Below, one piece after another: positions 33,111 through 41,205 of a DNA stretch of 64,000 nt; position 1 is the stretch's first letter, and every line of letters begins with the position of its first letter. This DNA is from Paenibacillus eucommiae (GTDB lineage Bacteria; Bacillota; Bacilli; Paenibacillales; NBRC-103111): the NCBI RefSeq assembly GCF_017874215.1, contig NZ_JAGGLB010000040.1, positions 1-64,000 of the forward strand, given 5' to 3'. The position numbers were made by a program, and so were the translations under genes. The notes beneath the pieces are model-generated. The model searched no databases. It was not told the origin of the DNA and was given only the letters and a program-made list of their open reading frames with translations.

Positions 33111-34253
33111 TTAATCCTGCTCTAAGAGCCGTGATAAGTTCTCCGTGTAAGGAGCGCGGATGATGCCTTTTTCAGTAATGATGGCTGTTACATATTCATT
33201 AGGGGTTATATCGAACGCCGGATTGTATACTTTTACACCTTTGGGTGCTGTGCGTTTGCCAAATCCTTGCGTGATTTCATCCTCATGACGCTCTTCAATA
33301 GGAATATCTGCGCCCGTAGGTGTGTTTAAGTCTAATGTTGATAGGGGACATGCCACGTAGAAAGGGATGCCATGCGCTTTTGCCAGAACAGCGGCGCTGT
33401 AGGTGCCGATTTTGTTGGCTACATCGCCATTTGCGGCGACCCGGTCCGTTCCAACGATAACAGCCTGTATCCAGCCTTTAGCCATCACAGCACCTGCCAT
33501 GTTGTCACATATTAACGTCACATCAATGCCTGCCTGCTGCAGCTCAAAAGCGGTCAGACGAGCGCCCTGCAGGACTGGACGAGTCTCGTCGGCGAATACC
33601 TGGATAGCCATTCCTTTTTCTTTTGCCAGATAGAAAGGGGCCAAGGCCGTTCCATATTTGGAAGTAGCTAAACCTCCCGCATTGCAATGAGTAAGAACAC
33701 CGAATCCATCTTCAAAAAGTGTCAGCGCATGCTCGCCGATTAACCGGTTTGTTTCCTCATCTTCTGCTTGTATTAGAATAGCTTCTTCCGAAATTGCCTG
33801 CTTGATTTGATTCAGATTTAGCCCTGCTTTTAACAAAACTTGAGTTTTATTTGTCATGCGATCCAGGGCCCAAAACAAATTGACAGCCGTCGGGCGGGAA
33901 GTGGCCAGGTATTGCGCATGCTCAAGTACCGTTTGATACAGATTTTGGTTCGCATCTTCTTCACTTCGTCCATCCACGGTTAAATGACGCACGCCAAGAT
34001 AAATACCATAGGCTGCAGCAATCCCGATCGCCGGTGCGCCGCGGACTTTAAGTTGGCGGATAGCTTCCCATACGTCTTCTGGTGTTTTCAAATCCAGATA
34101 CAAAATTTCCTCTGGCAATAGGCGCTGATCGAGCAGTAAAAGCTGTTCTCCCGTCCAACGAACCGATTGAAGCGCGGCATGCTCCGTAGAAGTCTCCAAA
34201 GTTTCCAGAGTCTCAAAAATTTCCTGTGCCGAATGCTCCTGATTTATGGTCAT
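33111..34253 (-). CDS. mtnA: S-methyl-5-thioribose-1-phosphate isomerase
   Basis: Converts methylthioribose-1-phosphate to methylthioribulose-1-phosphate in methionine salvage. Family marks: VRGAPAIGIAAAYGIYLG, LTHCNAGGLATSKYGTALAPF (catalytic Cys), IVGTDRVAANGDVANKIGTY (catalytic Asp) and NPAFDITPNEYVTAIITEKG. At 380 aa it is longer than typical (about 350) because of a 27-residue N-terminal extension with an ETLETLET repeat; the start is nevertheless supported by AGGAGGT seven bases upstream. It follows mtnK by 31 bp in the same operon. Confidence 0.95.
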   Translation of the reverse strand: MTINQEHSAQEIFETLETLETSTEHAALQSVRWTGEQLLLLDQRLLPEEILYLDLKTPEDVWEAIRQLKVRGAPAIGIAAAYGIYLGVRHLTVDGRSEEDANQNLYQTVLEHAQYLATSRPTAVNLFWALDRMTNKTQVLLKAGLNLNQIKQAISEEAILIQAEDEETNRLIGEHALTLFEDGFGVLTHCNAGGLATSKYGTALAPFYLAKEKGMAIQVFADETRPVLQGARLTAFELQQAGIDVTLICDNMAGAVMAKGWIQAVIVGTDRVAANGDVANKIGTYSAAVLAKAHGIPFYVACPLSTLDLNTPTGADIPIEERHEDEITQGFGKRTAPKGVKVYNPAFDITPNEYVTAIITEKGIIRAPYTENLSRLLEQD

Positions 34254-34284
34254 ATCGTTACCTCCTGTTCTTTGTGCAATAGGC

Positions 34285-35490
34285 TTATTGTGCAGATTTT
34301 ACGGCAATATCTATTAAATCGTCAATTGAGGAGGCCTGCCGGTTGAATCGAATCAACGAAGCTCCTATTGCTAATGCAATACGCTGTGCACGCTCCCGTG
34401 CTGCTGGCTCCTCGATTTTATTAATATCTGCTACCTGTGCCAAGCCGTGCACACGACGCACCATTTTGGCTCCGGCGAAGCCGAAAGTATCCTGCAGCAG
34501 GTTTTGCATGTAAAGATCCTGATATCCTGGCGTATGGAAAACACGGTCTGTGCTGTGCTCATTCCAGAGAGCGCGGAATTCACGATCAAAGGTTGTCCAA
34601 ATTTCTTTAATGGTCTCCAGCAGGTAGCCGCGGTAATCCTCACGCTCTGTTTCGTCAGGGCTCCAGCCTTCCTGGGCTGCGAAATTAAGCAGCAGGTTAG
34701 CAATTATGGCTCCAATATCGAAGCCCATAGGTCCATAATAAGCGAACTCAGGATCAATTACTTTAGTGGAGTCAGGCCGGATAAAGATGCTTCCCGTATG
34801 CAGATCTCCATGCAGTAAAGCTTGCGCATGGGTTAGAAATTTCTCGCGTAGTACGGCTACTTCCAGAAGAAGGTCGCTGTCCTGCCAAAGCTGCTCCACG
34901 GTGTCGCGAATACGGGGATCGATATTATTGTTGCTCGAATCATGATAAGGATCATCAAAAATTAAATCTTCGGTTATTTTGCAAAGCTCAGGATTAATAA
35001 ACCGTCCGAGCTGAATTTTTTTCTGCTGCTGATTCATTCCTAAATCAGATGTGTAATATAAAGTATGAGCAAGGAAATGGGCAATATCAGCGGCAAACAA
35101 AGGGTATCGATTTCGTTCGATGAGTCCTTGGCGCATAATAACATGATCGCTTAAATCCTGCATGACTGTAAGGGCGAGATCCGAATCAAACAGGTGCACA
35201 TGCGGAACGAGGTGGGGACACAAAGCTGCTTCAATCTTCAGCGTCTCGCTTTCAATTCTGGCCCGGTCAAGGGTTAAAGGCCAGGATTCACCAACGACCT
35301 TGGCGTAAGGAAGAGCTTGCTTCAGAATAATGCTTTTGCCCGAATCAGGTTCAGTAATGTGAAATACCAAATTTAAATTGCCATCGCCAATTTCACGGCT
35401 TACAAGCTTGGTATCTGATTGGAATAGGTCAGGAATGCCTTTGGCATAAAGAATGGCTTCTTCCTCAGTTAATGGATGGTAAGCAGTCAA
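34285..35490 (-). CDS. mtnK: S-methyl-5-thioribose kinase
   Basis: Phosphorylates methylthioribose with ATP, the step before MtnA in methionine salvage. The 401-aa protein has the choline/aminoglycoside kinase-like fold: GDGNLNLVFHI (P-loop-like strand), ILKQALPYA (Lys), ALLHGDLHTGSIFI (catalytic loop) and VIDPEFAYYGPMGFDIGA (metal-binding). It starts at TTG 35490 with GGAGG ten bases upstream. No S-box riboswitch is visible upstream, unlike mtnKA of Bacillus subtilis; a plain promoter is present instead. The rest of the salvage genes are not in the window. Confidence 0.95.
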   Translation of the reverse strand: MTAYHPLTEEEAILYAKGIPDLFQSDTKLVSREIGDGNLNLVFHITEPDSGKSIILKQALPYAKVVGESWPLTLDRARIESETLKIEAALCPHLVPHVHLFDSDLALTVMQDLSDHVIMRQGLIERNRYPLFAADIAHFLAHTLYYTSDLGMNQQQKKIQLGRFINPELCKITEDLIFDDPYHDSSNNNIDPRIRDTVEQLWQDSDLLLEVAVLREKFLTHAQALLHGDLHTGSIFIRPDSTKVIDPEFAYYGPMGFDIGAIIANLLLNFAAQEGWSPDETEREDYRGYLLETIKEIWTTFDREFRALWNEHSTDRVFHTPGYQDLYMQNLLQDTFGFAGAKMVRRVHGLAQVADINKIEEPAARERAQRIALAIGASLIRFNRQASSIDDLIDIAVKSAQ

Positions 35491-35565
35491 TAGGATAACC
35501 TCCTAGAATAAGTGGGAATAAGTAAAAGATGTAGAAATAATTCAATTCCAACCTTTTTACTGTGT

Positions 35566-35594
35566 ATTATAAACCTTTTTCTAGTATAAGACAA
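35566..35594 (-). promoter_or_regulatory. Promoter of mtnK-mtnA
   Basis: On the minus strand TTGTCT (35594-35589) and TATAAT (35571-35566) are 17 bp apart. The transcript would start about 70 bp before the mtnK TTG start, too short a leader for an S-box. Confidence 0.65.
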
Positions 35595-35707
35595 AAAGCT
35601 TTTCCTTGAAATACCCTTAGCCTTAATTTCTTGACTCACATAATTTACAACATAATTACACATAGTAGGTTTACCCATTTTTTAATTATATAGAGGAGGA
35701 TAACAAA

Positions 35708-36157
35708 ATGGCTACTGCAACAGCGACTACTGTACAAAAGGTGTTGAACCAACAAATCGCAAATTGGGGATTATTATATGTAAAGATTCATAATTTCCAT
35801 TGGTATGTAAAAGGATCACAGTTCTTCACCCTGCATATTAAATTCGAAGAGCTTTACAAGGAAGCGGATCTTCATATCGATGAACTGGCGGAGCGCTTGC
35901 TGGCGATTGGTGGTAAGCCCTTGGCTACCATGAAAGAGTATTTGGATCAGTCAACTTTGAAGGAAGCAAAAGGTAAGGAAACAGCAACACAAATGGTCGA
36001 AGCTATGGTGGAAGATTTCAGTATGATCATCGAAGAACTGGATGAAGGTATGAAAACGGCGGAAGAAGCCGAAGATGATGCTACAGCAGATTTATTGCTG
36101 GCCATCCATGCCTCTTTAGAGAAGCATCGCTGGATGCTCCAATCCATGTTGGGCTAG
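35708..36157 (+). CDS. dps: Dps family ferritin-like protein
   Basis: A 149-aa four-helix protein that forms a 12-subunit shell, oxidises and stores iron with peroxide and protects DNA. The ferroxidase site is intact: HNFHWYVKG (His), HIKFEELYKEADLHIDELAERLLAIGG (His/Asp/Glu). AGAGGAGG precedes the ATG. Upstream are the direct repeats ACATAATT-TACA / ACATAATTACACA (about 35638-35662), which might overlap a PerR-type site, but I cannot name a clear box. It is divergent from mtnK. Confidence 0.93.
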   Translation: MATATATTVQKVLNQQIANWGLLYVKIHNFHWYVKGSQFFTLHIKFEELYKEADLHIDELAERLLAIGGKPLATMKEYLDQSTLKEAKGKETATQMVEAMVEDFSMIIEELDEGMKTAEEAEDDATADLLLAIHASLEKHRWMLQSMLG

Positions 36158-36182
36158 AGCGTGCTCTTGATAAACAATGAAG

Positions 36183-36209
36183 AAAGGGGTGGCCTAAGCT
36201 GCCCCTTTT
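36183..36209 (+). terminator. Intrinsic terminator after dps
   Basis: AAAGGGG-tGGC pairs with GCtg-CCCCTTT around a CTAA loop, followed by T residues. It lies 25 bp after the dps stop. Confidence 0.75.
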
Positions 36210-36247
36210 CCTATTGTTCTAAGCGCAAGGAATCGAATTACTCAAAA

Positions 36248-36418
36248 CTACATTCGGTGATGACGGTGCTCAACTAAATCGATTGCTCCCAAAACTACAT
36301 GCGCTAGTCCAAAGCCGATTACGGCATTTGCGGACGTTTTATAACGGCTTCCTTTTAACGCCCATCCGGTTGCAGTTACAGCTGTACCCAAAACAGCAGG
36401 AATCAAGCCTTCTCTCAT
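36248..36418 (-). CDS. Small hydrophobic protein of unknown function
   Basis: The 56-aa protein begins MREGLIPAVLGTAVTATGWALKG and has a second hydrophobic stretch AVIGFGLAHVVLGAIDLVEH with a His-rich tail (HRHHRM). It probably spans the membrane twice. GAGGTGA lies five bases before the ATG at 36418; a longer reading frame up to 36652 has no such signal and overlaps the divergent gene's control region. Short proteins of this type occur in related Bacillales, and I know of no established function. Confidence 0.65.
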   Translation of the reverse strand: MREGLIPAVLGTAVTATGWALKGSRYKTSANAVIGFGLAHVVLGAIDLVEHRHHRM

Positions 36419-36575
36419 AGCAGTCACCTCTTCTGTTGAATTATAATCAGCGATGCAGTACGGTATTAGGATGGTTCTTGGGCACTTAAATATGCGAGGA
36501 AGCTTTTGCTTGCTTTTGCCTTTATTTTTTTTTTCTTTATAATAGAAACAATGAGGGAAAAAAGGGGTGATTAAG

Positions 36576-37169
36576 TTGAGCAGAGGATCCATTGCCTTGA
36601 AGGAATGGGCGATTGCGGTAAAAGAGTTAGTAGAAGGAACACAAATTTTCATTATGCGTAAAGGCGGGATCGAAGAGGAAACCAGAGATTTCGAAATTCA
36701 TTCTCATGAATTTTATTTATATCCTACTTATGAGCATCAGAAAAAGGATTTGCTTAAAGAGCCATTCAGGAGCGGAATTGATGATACACTCGAAGGCTGG
36801 AACCCTAATGCATCCAAAATACTGATTACTGCATACGCGAAGCTTGTGGAGGATTTGGAGATTAATGACTCGGACAAGCTGGAGCAGTTGTATCCCCTGC
36901 ATATATGGAATCATAATTTCACAACGGACAGGCTTCGATGGAAGCAAAAGAATCCGCTGCTTCTTATGCTGCTCCGTGTTTACAAGCTGTCAGAGCCTCT
37001 GGAAGTCGAGATTCAAGATACATATTTGGGCTGTAAATCCTGGATCCATTTGCCGGATAGCTATCCGGATGAGGCCAAAGAGAATGCTGTTGTCCCTGTA
37101 GTTAATGATGTTGATTTTGCAGCAAGGGTAAGAGAAATTAAGGATTTGCTAATAAATAAAGAGGTATAA
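36576..37169 (+). CDS. DUF1802 family protein
   Basis: A soluble protein (197 aa) with the DUF1802 pattern: SIALKEWAIAVKELVEGTQIFIMRKGGIEEE at the N-terminus, then FEIHSHEFYLYPTYEHQKKDLLK, and a later basic segment RLRWKQKNPLLLMLLRVYKL. TTG 36576 is the likely start, with AAAGGGGTGA 6-7 bases upstream; the GTG at 36567 lies within that site. The function is unknown. It precedes the suf operon by about 150 bp in the same orientation, but a promoter lies between. Confidence 0.85.
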   Translation: MSRGSIALKEWAIAVKELVEGTQIFIMRKGGIEEETRDFEIHSHEFYLYPTYEHQKKDLLKEPFRSGIDDTLEGWNPNASKILITAYAKLVEDLEINDSDKLEQLYPLHIWNHNFTTDRLRWKQKNPLLLMLLRVYKLSEPLEVEIQDTYLGCKSWIHLPDSYPDEAKENAVVPVVNDVDFAARVREIKDLLINKEV

Positions 37170-37226
37170 GATTGTAAAATGTCGCTTTTTTACCTTTATG
37201 CCCTTTATTGATTGTATATAGTGAGG

Positions 37227-37279
37227 TATAATAGAATTATTACAATTTGAGAATCACTGATAATCATTTAATAATGATT
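37227..37279 (+). promoter_or_regulatory. suf operon promoter with Fur-like inverted repeat
   Basis: TATAAT at 37227-37232 is a consensus -10 with a weak -35 (TTTATT at 17 bp). Downstream lies a perfect inverted repeat AATCATT-taat-AATGATT (37262-37279), part of GATAATCATT...AATGATT, which resembles a Fur box. Its position after the transcription start would allow repression. Iron control of suf fits the pathway; binding by Fur is inference. Confidence 0.5.
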
Positions 37280-37321
37280 TCTATATGCAAATAAATCTAA
37301 TTAGTTGGAGGGTATTAAAAA

Positions 37322-38155
37322 ATGTCAAATTCACTTAAATTTACCATAGACGGTCTGAAGGCGAACGTCGAAGGAAAAGAAATTCTAAAAGGTGTAAGCC
37401 TGGAAATTAAAGGTGGCGAAGTTCATGCTGTTATGGGACCTAACGGAACTGGTAAGAGCACACTTGCTTCTGCACTAATGGGACATCCCAAATATGAAGT
37501 TACTGAAGGCTCCGTCATTTTGAATGATGAAGACGTTCTGGATATGGCTGTTGATGAAAGAGCGCGTGCTGGTCTATTTCTGGCCATGCAGTATCCCAGC
37601 GAAATTACTGGCGTAACCAATGCTGACTTCCTTAGAAGCGCAATTAATGCTCGCCGCGGCGAAGGCAATGAAATTTCCTTGATCCGTTTTATTCGTCAAA
37701 TGGAAGCCAAAATGAAGGATCTCGAAATGAATGCAGAATTTATGCACCGTTATTTGAATGAAGGCTTCTCCGGTGGTGAGAAGAAACGTAATGAAATTCT
37801 GCAAATGCTGCTGCTTGAGCCTAAGCTGTGTATTCTGGATGAAATCGATTCAGGACTAGATATTGATGCACTCCGTATCGTTGCTGAAGGTGTAAATGCA
37901 TTACGCAGCGAAGATCGCGGTTTTCTGATTATTACCCACTACCAACGTTTGCTTAACTACATTCAGCCTGACTTTGTGCATGTTATGATGCAGGGACGTA
38001 TTGTCAAATCAGGTGGACCTGAGCTTTCCCAACGTCTTGAGGCAGAAGGCTATGATTGGATTAAAGAAGAGCTGGGCATCGAGGATGAGACTGTTGGTCA
38101 GGAACCCGAAGAATTTAAAGTTCCAATGGCAACTACGGCACCGAAATATAACTAA
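37322..38155 (+). CDS. sufC: Fe-S cluster assembly ATPase SufC
   Basis: ABC-type ATPase of the SufBCD scaffold. It has Walker A GPNGTGKSTL (about residue 40), YPSEITGVTNADFLRSA, signature FSGGEKKRNEI, Walker B LCILDEIDSGLD and switch histidine TH. The protein is 277 aa, slightly longer than the usual about 260, with a short C-terminal tail. GGAGG precedes the ATG. First gene of the sufCDSUB operon, the main Fe-S assembly route in Bacillales. Confidence 0.97.
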   Translation: MSNSLKFTIDGLKANVEGKEILKGVSLEIKGGEVHAVMGPNGTGKSTLASALMGHPKYEVTEGSVILNDEDVLDMAVDERARAGLFLAMQYPSEITGVTNADFLRSAINARRGEGNEISLIRFIRQMEAKMKDLEMNAEFMHRYLNEGFSGGEKKRNEILQMLLLEPKLCILDEIDSGLDIDALRIVAEGVNALRSEDRGFLIITHYQRLLNYIQPDFVHVMMQGRIVKSGGPELSQRLEAEGYDWIKEELGIEDETVGQEPEEFKVPMATTAPKYN

Positions 38156-38204
38156 AAGCATAGAAAGCAGGCCTTTCTAAGGAAAGGCTCTCAGGAGGAA
38201 AATT

Positions 38205-39500
38205 ATGAGCATACAAACTATTCTTCCAATAGATCGCAATGCCGTCATCGAGCTATCCCGCAGTAAGCAGGAACCGGAATGGATGACAAATCTTCGCTCT
38301 GAAGGGTTGGCGCTTGCGGAACAATTGGAATTGCCAAAACTAGAAAAAACAAGAATCGACCGTTGGAATATTAATGCCTATGGTTCCTATAAAAAGCAAG
38401 CCAAGATAGCTTCAATTGATGAGCTGCCGGAAGCTGCCAAGGGATTATCAAATCCTGATAATTTAATCGTACAAAAAAATAGCGGCATCGTTTTCAATCA
38501 GACAGCAGAACAGCTAAAGCAGCAAGGTGTTATTTTTACTGATCTGGAAACTGCTTTGCAAGAGCATGCTGATTTGGTTCGGCCTTACTTTATGAAGGCT
38601 GTTGAAGCCAACGAGAATCAGATTACTGCCTTGCACTCTGCACTTTGGAGCGGTGGCATCTTCGTATATGTTCCGAAGAATGTGGCTGTGGATATTCCTT
38701 TACAAGCTTTGTTTATTACAGATGATGCAGAAGCGAGCTTTGTTCCTCATATTATTATCGTTGCGGAAACGAACAGCTCGGTTACTTACGTTGAGAATTT
38801 TCTTTCTGTAGGCGAGGGTGCACCTCTTGTACAAAGCAGTATTGCTGAAGTCTATGTCAAAGCAGGGGCTAAAGTAAGCTTTGCTTCTGTTCACAATATG
38901 GGAGATTCGATTACGGATGTCACTTACCGCCGCGCTATTCTTGATCAAGATAGCAAGATAGAGTGGGTAGTGGGAGAAATGAATTACGGCAACTCAATGT
39001 CAGATATTACTTCTATCTTAAAAGGAGCAGGCTCTGATTCTGATGCCAAGGTAATCTGTGTTGGAACAAATGATCAGAAGCTGAATCTGACTACTAGAGC
39101 TGTGCATTTCGGTAGAAGCACAACGAGTGATATGATTACCCGTGCTGTTATGCGAGATCAATCCACTGCTATTATTAACGGAATCACGAAGATTGAGAAG
39201 GGCGCAACTGATGCGAACGGACAGCAAACGGAGAAAGTCCTTATGCTCAGCCCTAAAGCACGCGGAGATGCGAACCCGATTCTGCTTATTGATGAAGATG
39301 AGGTTAAAGCTGGCCACGCAGCAAGCGTTGGACAAGTAAATCCTGATCAAATTCATTACTTAATGTCTCGTGGAATAACGAAATCAGAGGCTCAACGCCT
39401 TATTATATATGGTTTTCTGGCACCTGTTGTTTCGAAAATTCCAATTAGCAATATTGAAGAACAGCTTCAGCGTTTAGTAGAGAGGAAGCTGGGACAATGA
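38205..39500 (+). CDS. sufD: Fe-S cluster scaffold protein SufD
   Basis: A 431-aa beta-helix protein that pairs with SufB and binds SufC. The N-terminus is helical (EPEWMTNLRSEGLALAEQL), the core repeats are beta strands (ALHSALWSGGIFVYVPKNVAVDIPL), and the C-terminus has GHAASVGQVNPDQIHYLMSRGITKSEAQRLIIYGFLAPV. AGGAGG lies 7 bp upstream of the ATG. Its stop overlaps the sufS start by 4 bp (ATGA), giving translational coupling. Confidence 0.96.
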   Translation: MSIQTILPIDRNAVIELSRSKQEPEWMTNLRSEGLALAEQLELPKLEKTRIDRWNINAYGSYKKQAKIASIDELPEAAKGLSNPDNLIVQKNSGIVFNQTAEQLKQQGVIFTDLETALQEHADLVRPYFMKAVEANENQITALHSALWSGGIFVYVPKNVAVDIPLQALFITDDAEASFVPHIIIVAETNSSVTYVENFLSVGEGAPLVQSSIAEVYVKAGAKVSFASVHNMGDSITDVTYRRAILDQDSKIEWVVGEMNYGNSMSDITSILKGAGSDSDAKVICVGTNDQKLNLTTRAVHFGRSTTSDMITRAVMRDQSTAIINGITKIEKGATDANGQQTEKVLMLSPKARGDANPILLIDEDEVKAGHAASVGQVNPDQIHYLMSRGITKSEAQRLIIYGFLAPVVSKIPISNIEEQLQRLVERKLGQ

Positions 39501-40723
39501 AGCCTGCGGAAATACGCGAACTTTTCCCTATACTCAAGCAGGAAATGAACGGTCATCCCCTTGTTTATCTGGATAATGCGGCAACTTCCCAGAAGCCATT
39601 AGCTGTAATTGAAGCGATGCAGCATTATTATCATTGGGACAATGCTAACGTTCATCGGGGTGTTCATACTTTGGGCTCGCGTGCCACAGATGCCTATGAA
39701 GGAGCACGCGACAAGGTTGCTAAATTTATCAATGCTGCGAGTGAGCAAGAAATTGTGTTTACCCGCGGCACGACTACAGCTATTAACATCGTGGCAACGA
39801 ATTATGGCAAGTTCATCCTTCGTGAGGGCGATGAAATCGTAATTACCCCGATGGAGCATCACAGCAACCTGATTCCCTGGCAGCAGGCTGCCAAGGAATC
39901 AGGCGCAACGCTCAAATATATTCCGCTGCAGCCTGACGGAACGATTTCATTAACAGATGTAGAGCAGGCGATAACGGATCGTACCAAGATCGTATCAGTT
40001 GTATATGTTTCCAATGTGCTTGGCGTGATGAACCCAATTAAGGAAATTGCTGCTATTGCTCACAAGCATGGCGCCAAGATTATGGTGGATGGCGCGCAAA
40101 GCACCCCTCATATGAAAGTGGACGTCCAGGATCTGGACTGCGATTTCTACGCTCTGTCCGCACACAAAATGTGTGGACCTACGGGAATCGGGGTACTGTA
40201 TGGGAAGAAGACTTTACTGGAGAGCATGGAGCCAGTGGAATTTGGCGGGGAAATGATCGATCATGTTGATCTATATGAGTCCACCTGGAAAGAACTTCCT
40301 TGGAAATTCGAAGGAGGAACGCCGATTATAGCTGGAGCTGTGGGTCTTGGGGCGGCGATTGATTTTCTGCAGGAAGTTGGAATGGACGAAATTAACCGCC
40401 ACGACTTGCAGTTAACCAATTACGCTTTGGCAAGAATGGCCGAGATTGACGATCTGACCATTTATGGACCTCTTAAGGATCGGGTAGGGCTAGTGACTTT
40501 CAATCTGGGTGATGTTCATCCTCATGATGTAGCCACTGTGCTTGATTCTGAAGGCATAGCGATACGCGCAGGACATCACTGCTGCCAGCCTCTTATGAGA
40601 TGGCTGAAAGTTTCTTCAACGGCAAGAGCGAGCTTTTATTTATATAATACAGAAGACGATATAGACCGGCTTGTAGCGGCACTAATAAAAACAAAGGAGT
40701 ATTTCGGTCATGCAATTGGATGA
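39497..40723 (+). CDS. sufS: Cysteine desulfurase SufS
   Basis: PLP enzyme (408 aa) that removes sulfur from cysteine and passes it to SufU. Visible: YLDNAATSQKP, the PLP-contact ITPMEHHSNLIPWQ, VDGAQSTPHM (Asp), the Schiff-base lysine in ALSAHKMCGPTGIGVLYG, and the active-site Cys in RAGHHCCQPLM near residue 360. The spacing of the Cys loop fits group II desulfurases. It overlaps sufD by 4 bp and sufU by 14 bp. Confidence 0.97.
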   Translation: MKPAEIRELFPILKQEMNGHPLVYLDNAATSQKPLAVIEAMQHYYHWDNANVHRGVHTLGSRATDAYEGARDKVAKFINAASEQEIVFTRGTTTAINIVATNYGKFILREGDEIVITPMEHHSNLIPWQQAAKESGATLKYIPLQPDGTISLTDVEQAITDRTKIVSVVYVSNVLGVMNPIKEIAAIAHKHGAKIMVDGAQSTPHMKVDVQDLDCDFYALSAHKMCGPTGIGVLYGKKTLLESMEPVEFGGEMIDHVDLYESTWKELPWKFEGGTPIIAGAVGLGAAIDFLQEVGMDEINRHDLQLTNYALARMAEIDDLTIYGPLKDRVGLVTFNLGDVHPHDVATVLDSEGIAIRAGHHCCQPLMRWLKVSSTARASFYLYNTEDDIDRLVAALIKTKEYFGHAIG

Positions 40724-41138
40724 TTTATACCGTAGAGTTATTATGGATCACTATAAAATTCCACGCAACCGAGGCAAATTTGAGTCCGATGAAGCCATTA
40801 CTATCGATCTGAACAATCCAACCTGTGGAGATACCATATCCTTGCAGATGCAAATTGAAGACGGTAAAGTGAAGGCTGCCAAATTTCTCGGTGAAGGCTG
40901 TTCGATCAGCCTTTCTTCCGCTTCGATGATGACGGATGCTGTAAAAGGCAAAACGATTGAAGAAGCGCTCAAGCTTGCGGATAATTTCTCTGGATTAATG
41001 AAGGGTGAGCCTGTAGAATTCGAATACGAGGATATTGAGGCACTTTCGGGTGTTAATAAATTTCCGGCAAGAATTAAGTGTGCTACCCTGGCATGGAATG
41101 CCCTTCGAAAAGGTATTGAACAAAGTAAGGGTAACTAA
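40710..41138 (+). CDS. sufU: Zinc-dependent sulfurtransferase SufU
   Basis: A 142-aa IscU-like protein that takes persulfide sulfur from SufS with the help of zinc. It keeps the ligands NPTCGD (Cys and Asp), GEGCSISLSSASMM (Cys) and RIKCATLAW (Cys), and the SufU-type insertion that distinguishes it from scaffold IscU. AAAGGAG lies upstream of the ATG inside sufS. It is fourth in the operon. Confidence 0.96.
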   Translation: MQLDDLYRRVIMDHYKIPRNRGKFESDEAITIDLNNPTCGDTISLQMQIEDGKVKAAKFLGEGCSISLSSASMMTDAVKGKTIEEALKLADNFSGLMKGEPVEFEYEDIEALSGVNKFPARIKCATLAWNALRKGIEQSKGN

Positions 41139-41205
41139 AGGTAACTAAATTTAAAATGCTAGAGAACATATGGAATATAATAAAAATTTATAGGAGGTAA
41201 CTACA

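Noticed and set aside
35491..35707. S-box riboswitch before mtnK
   Set aside because: The leader from the predicted start is about 70 nt and lacks the S-box conserved core, unlike the Bacillus subtilis counterpart.
36419..36652. Longer form of the small membrane protein up to 36652
   Set aside because: The added part is low-complexity, lacks a ribosome binding site and covers the start region of the divergent DUF1802 gene; the short form has a good site.
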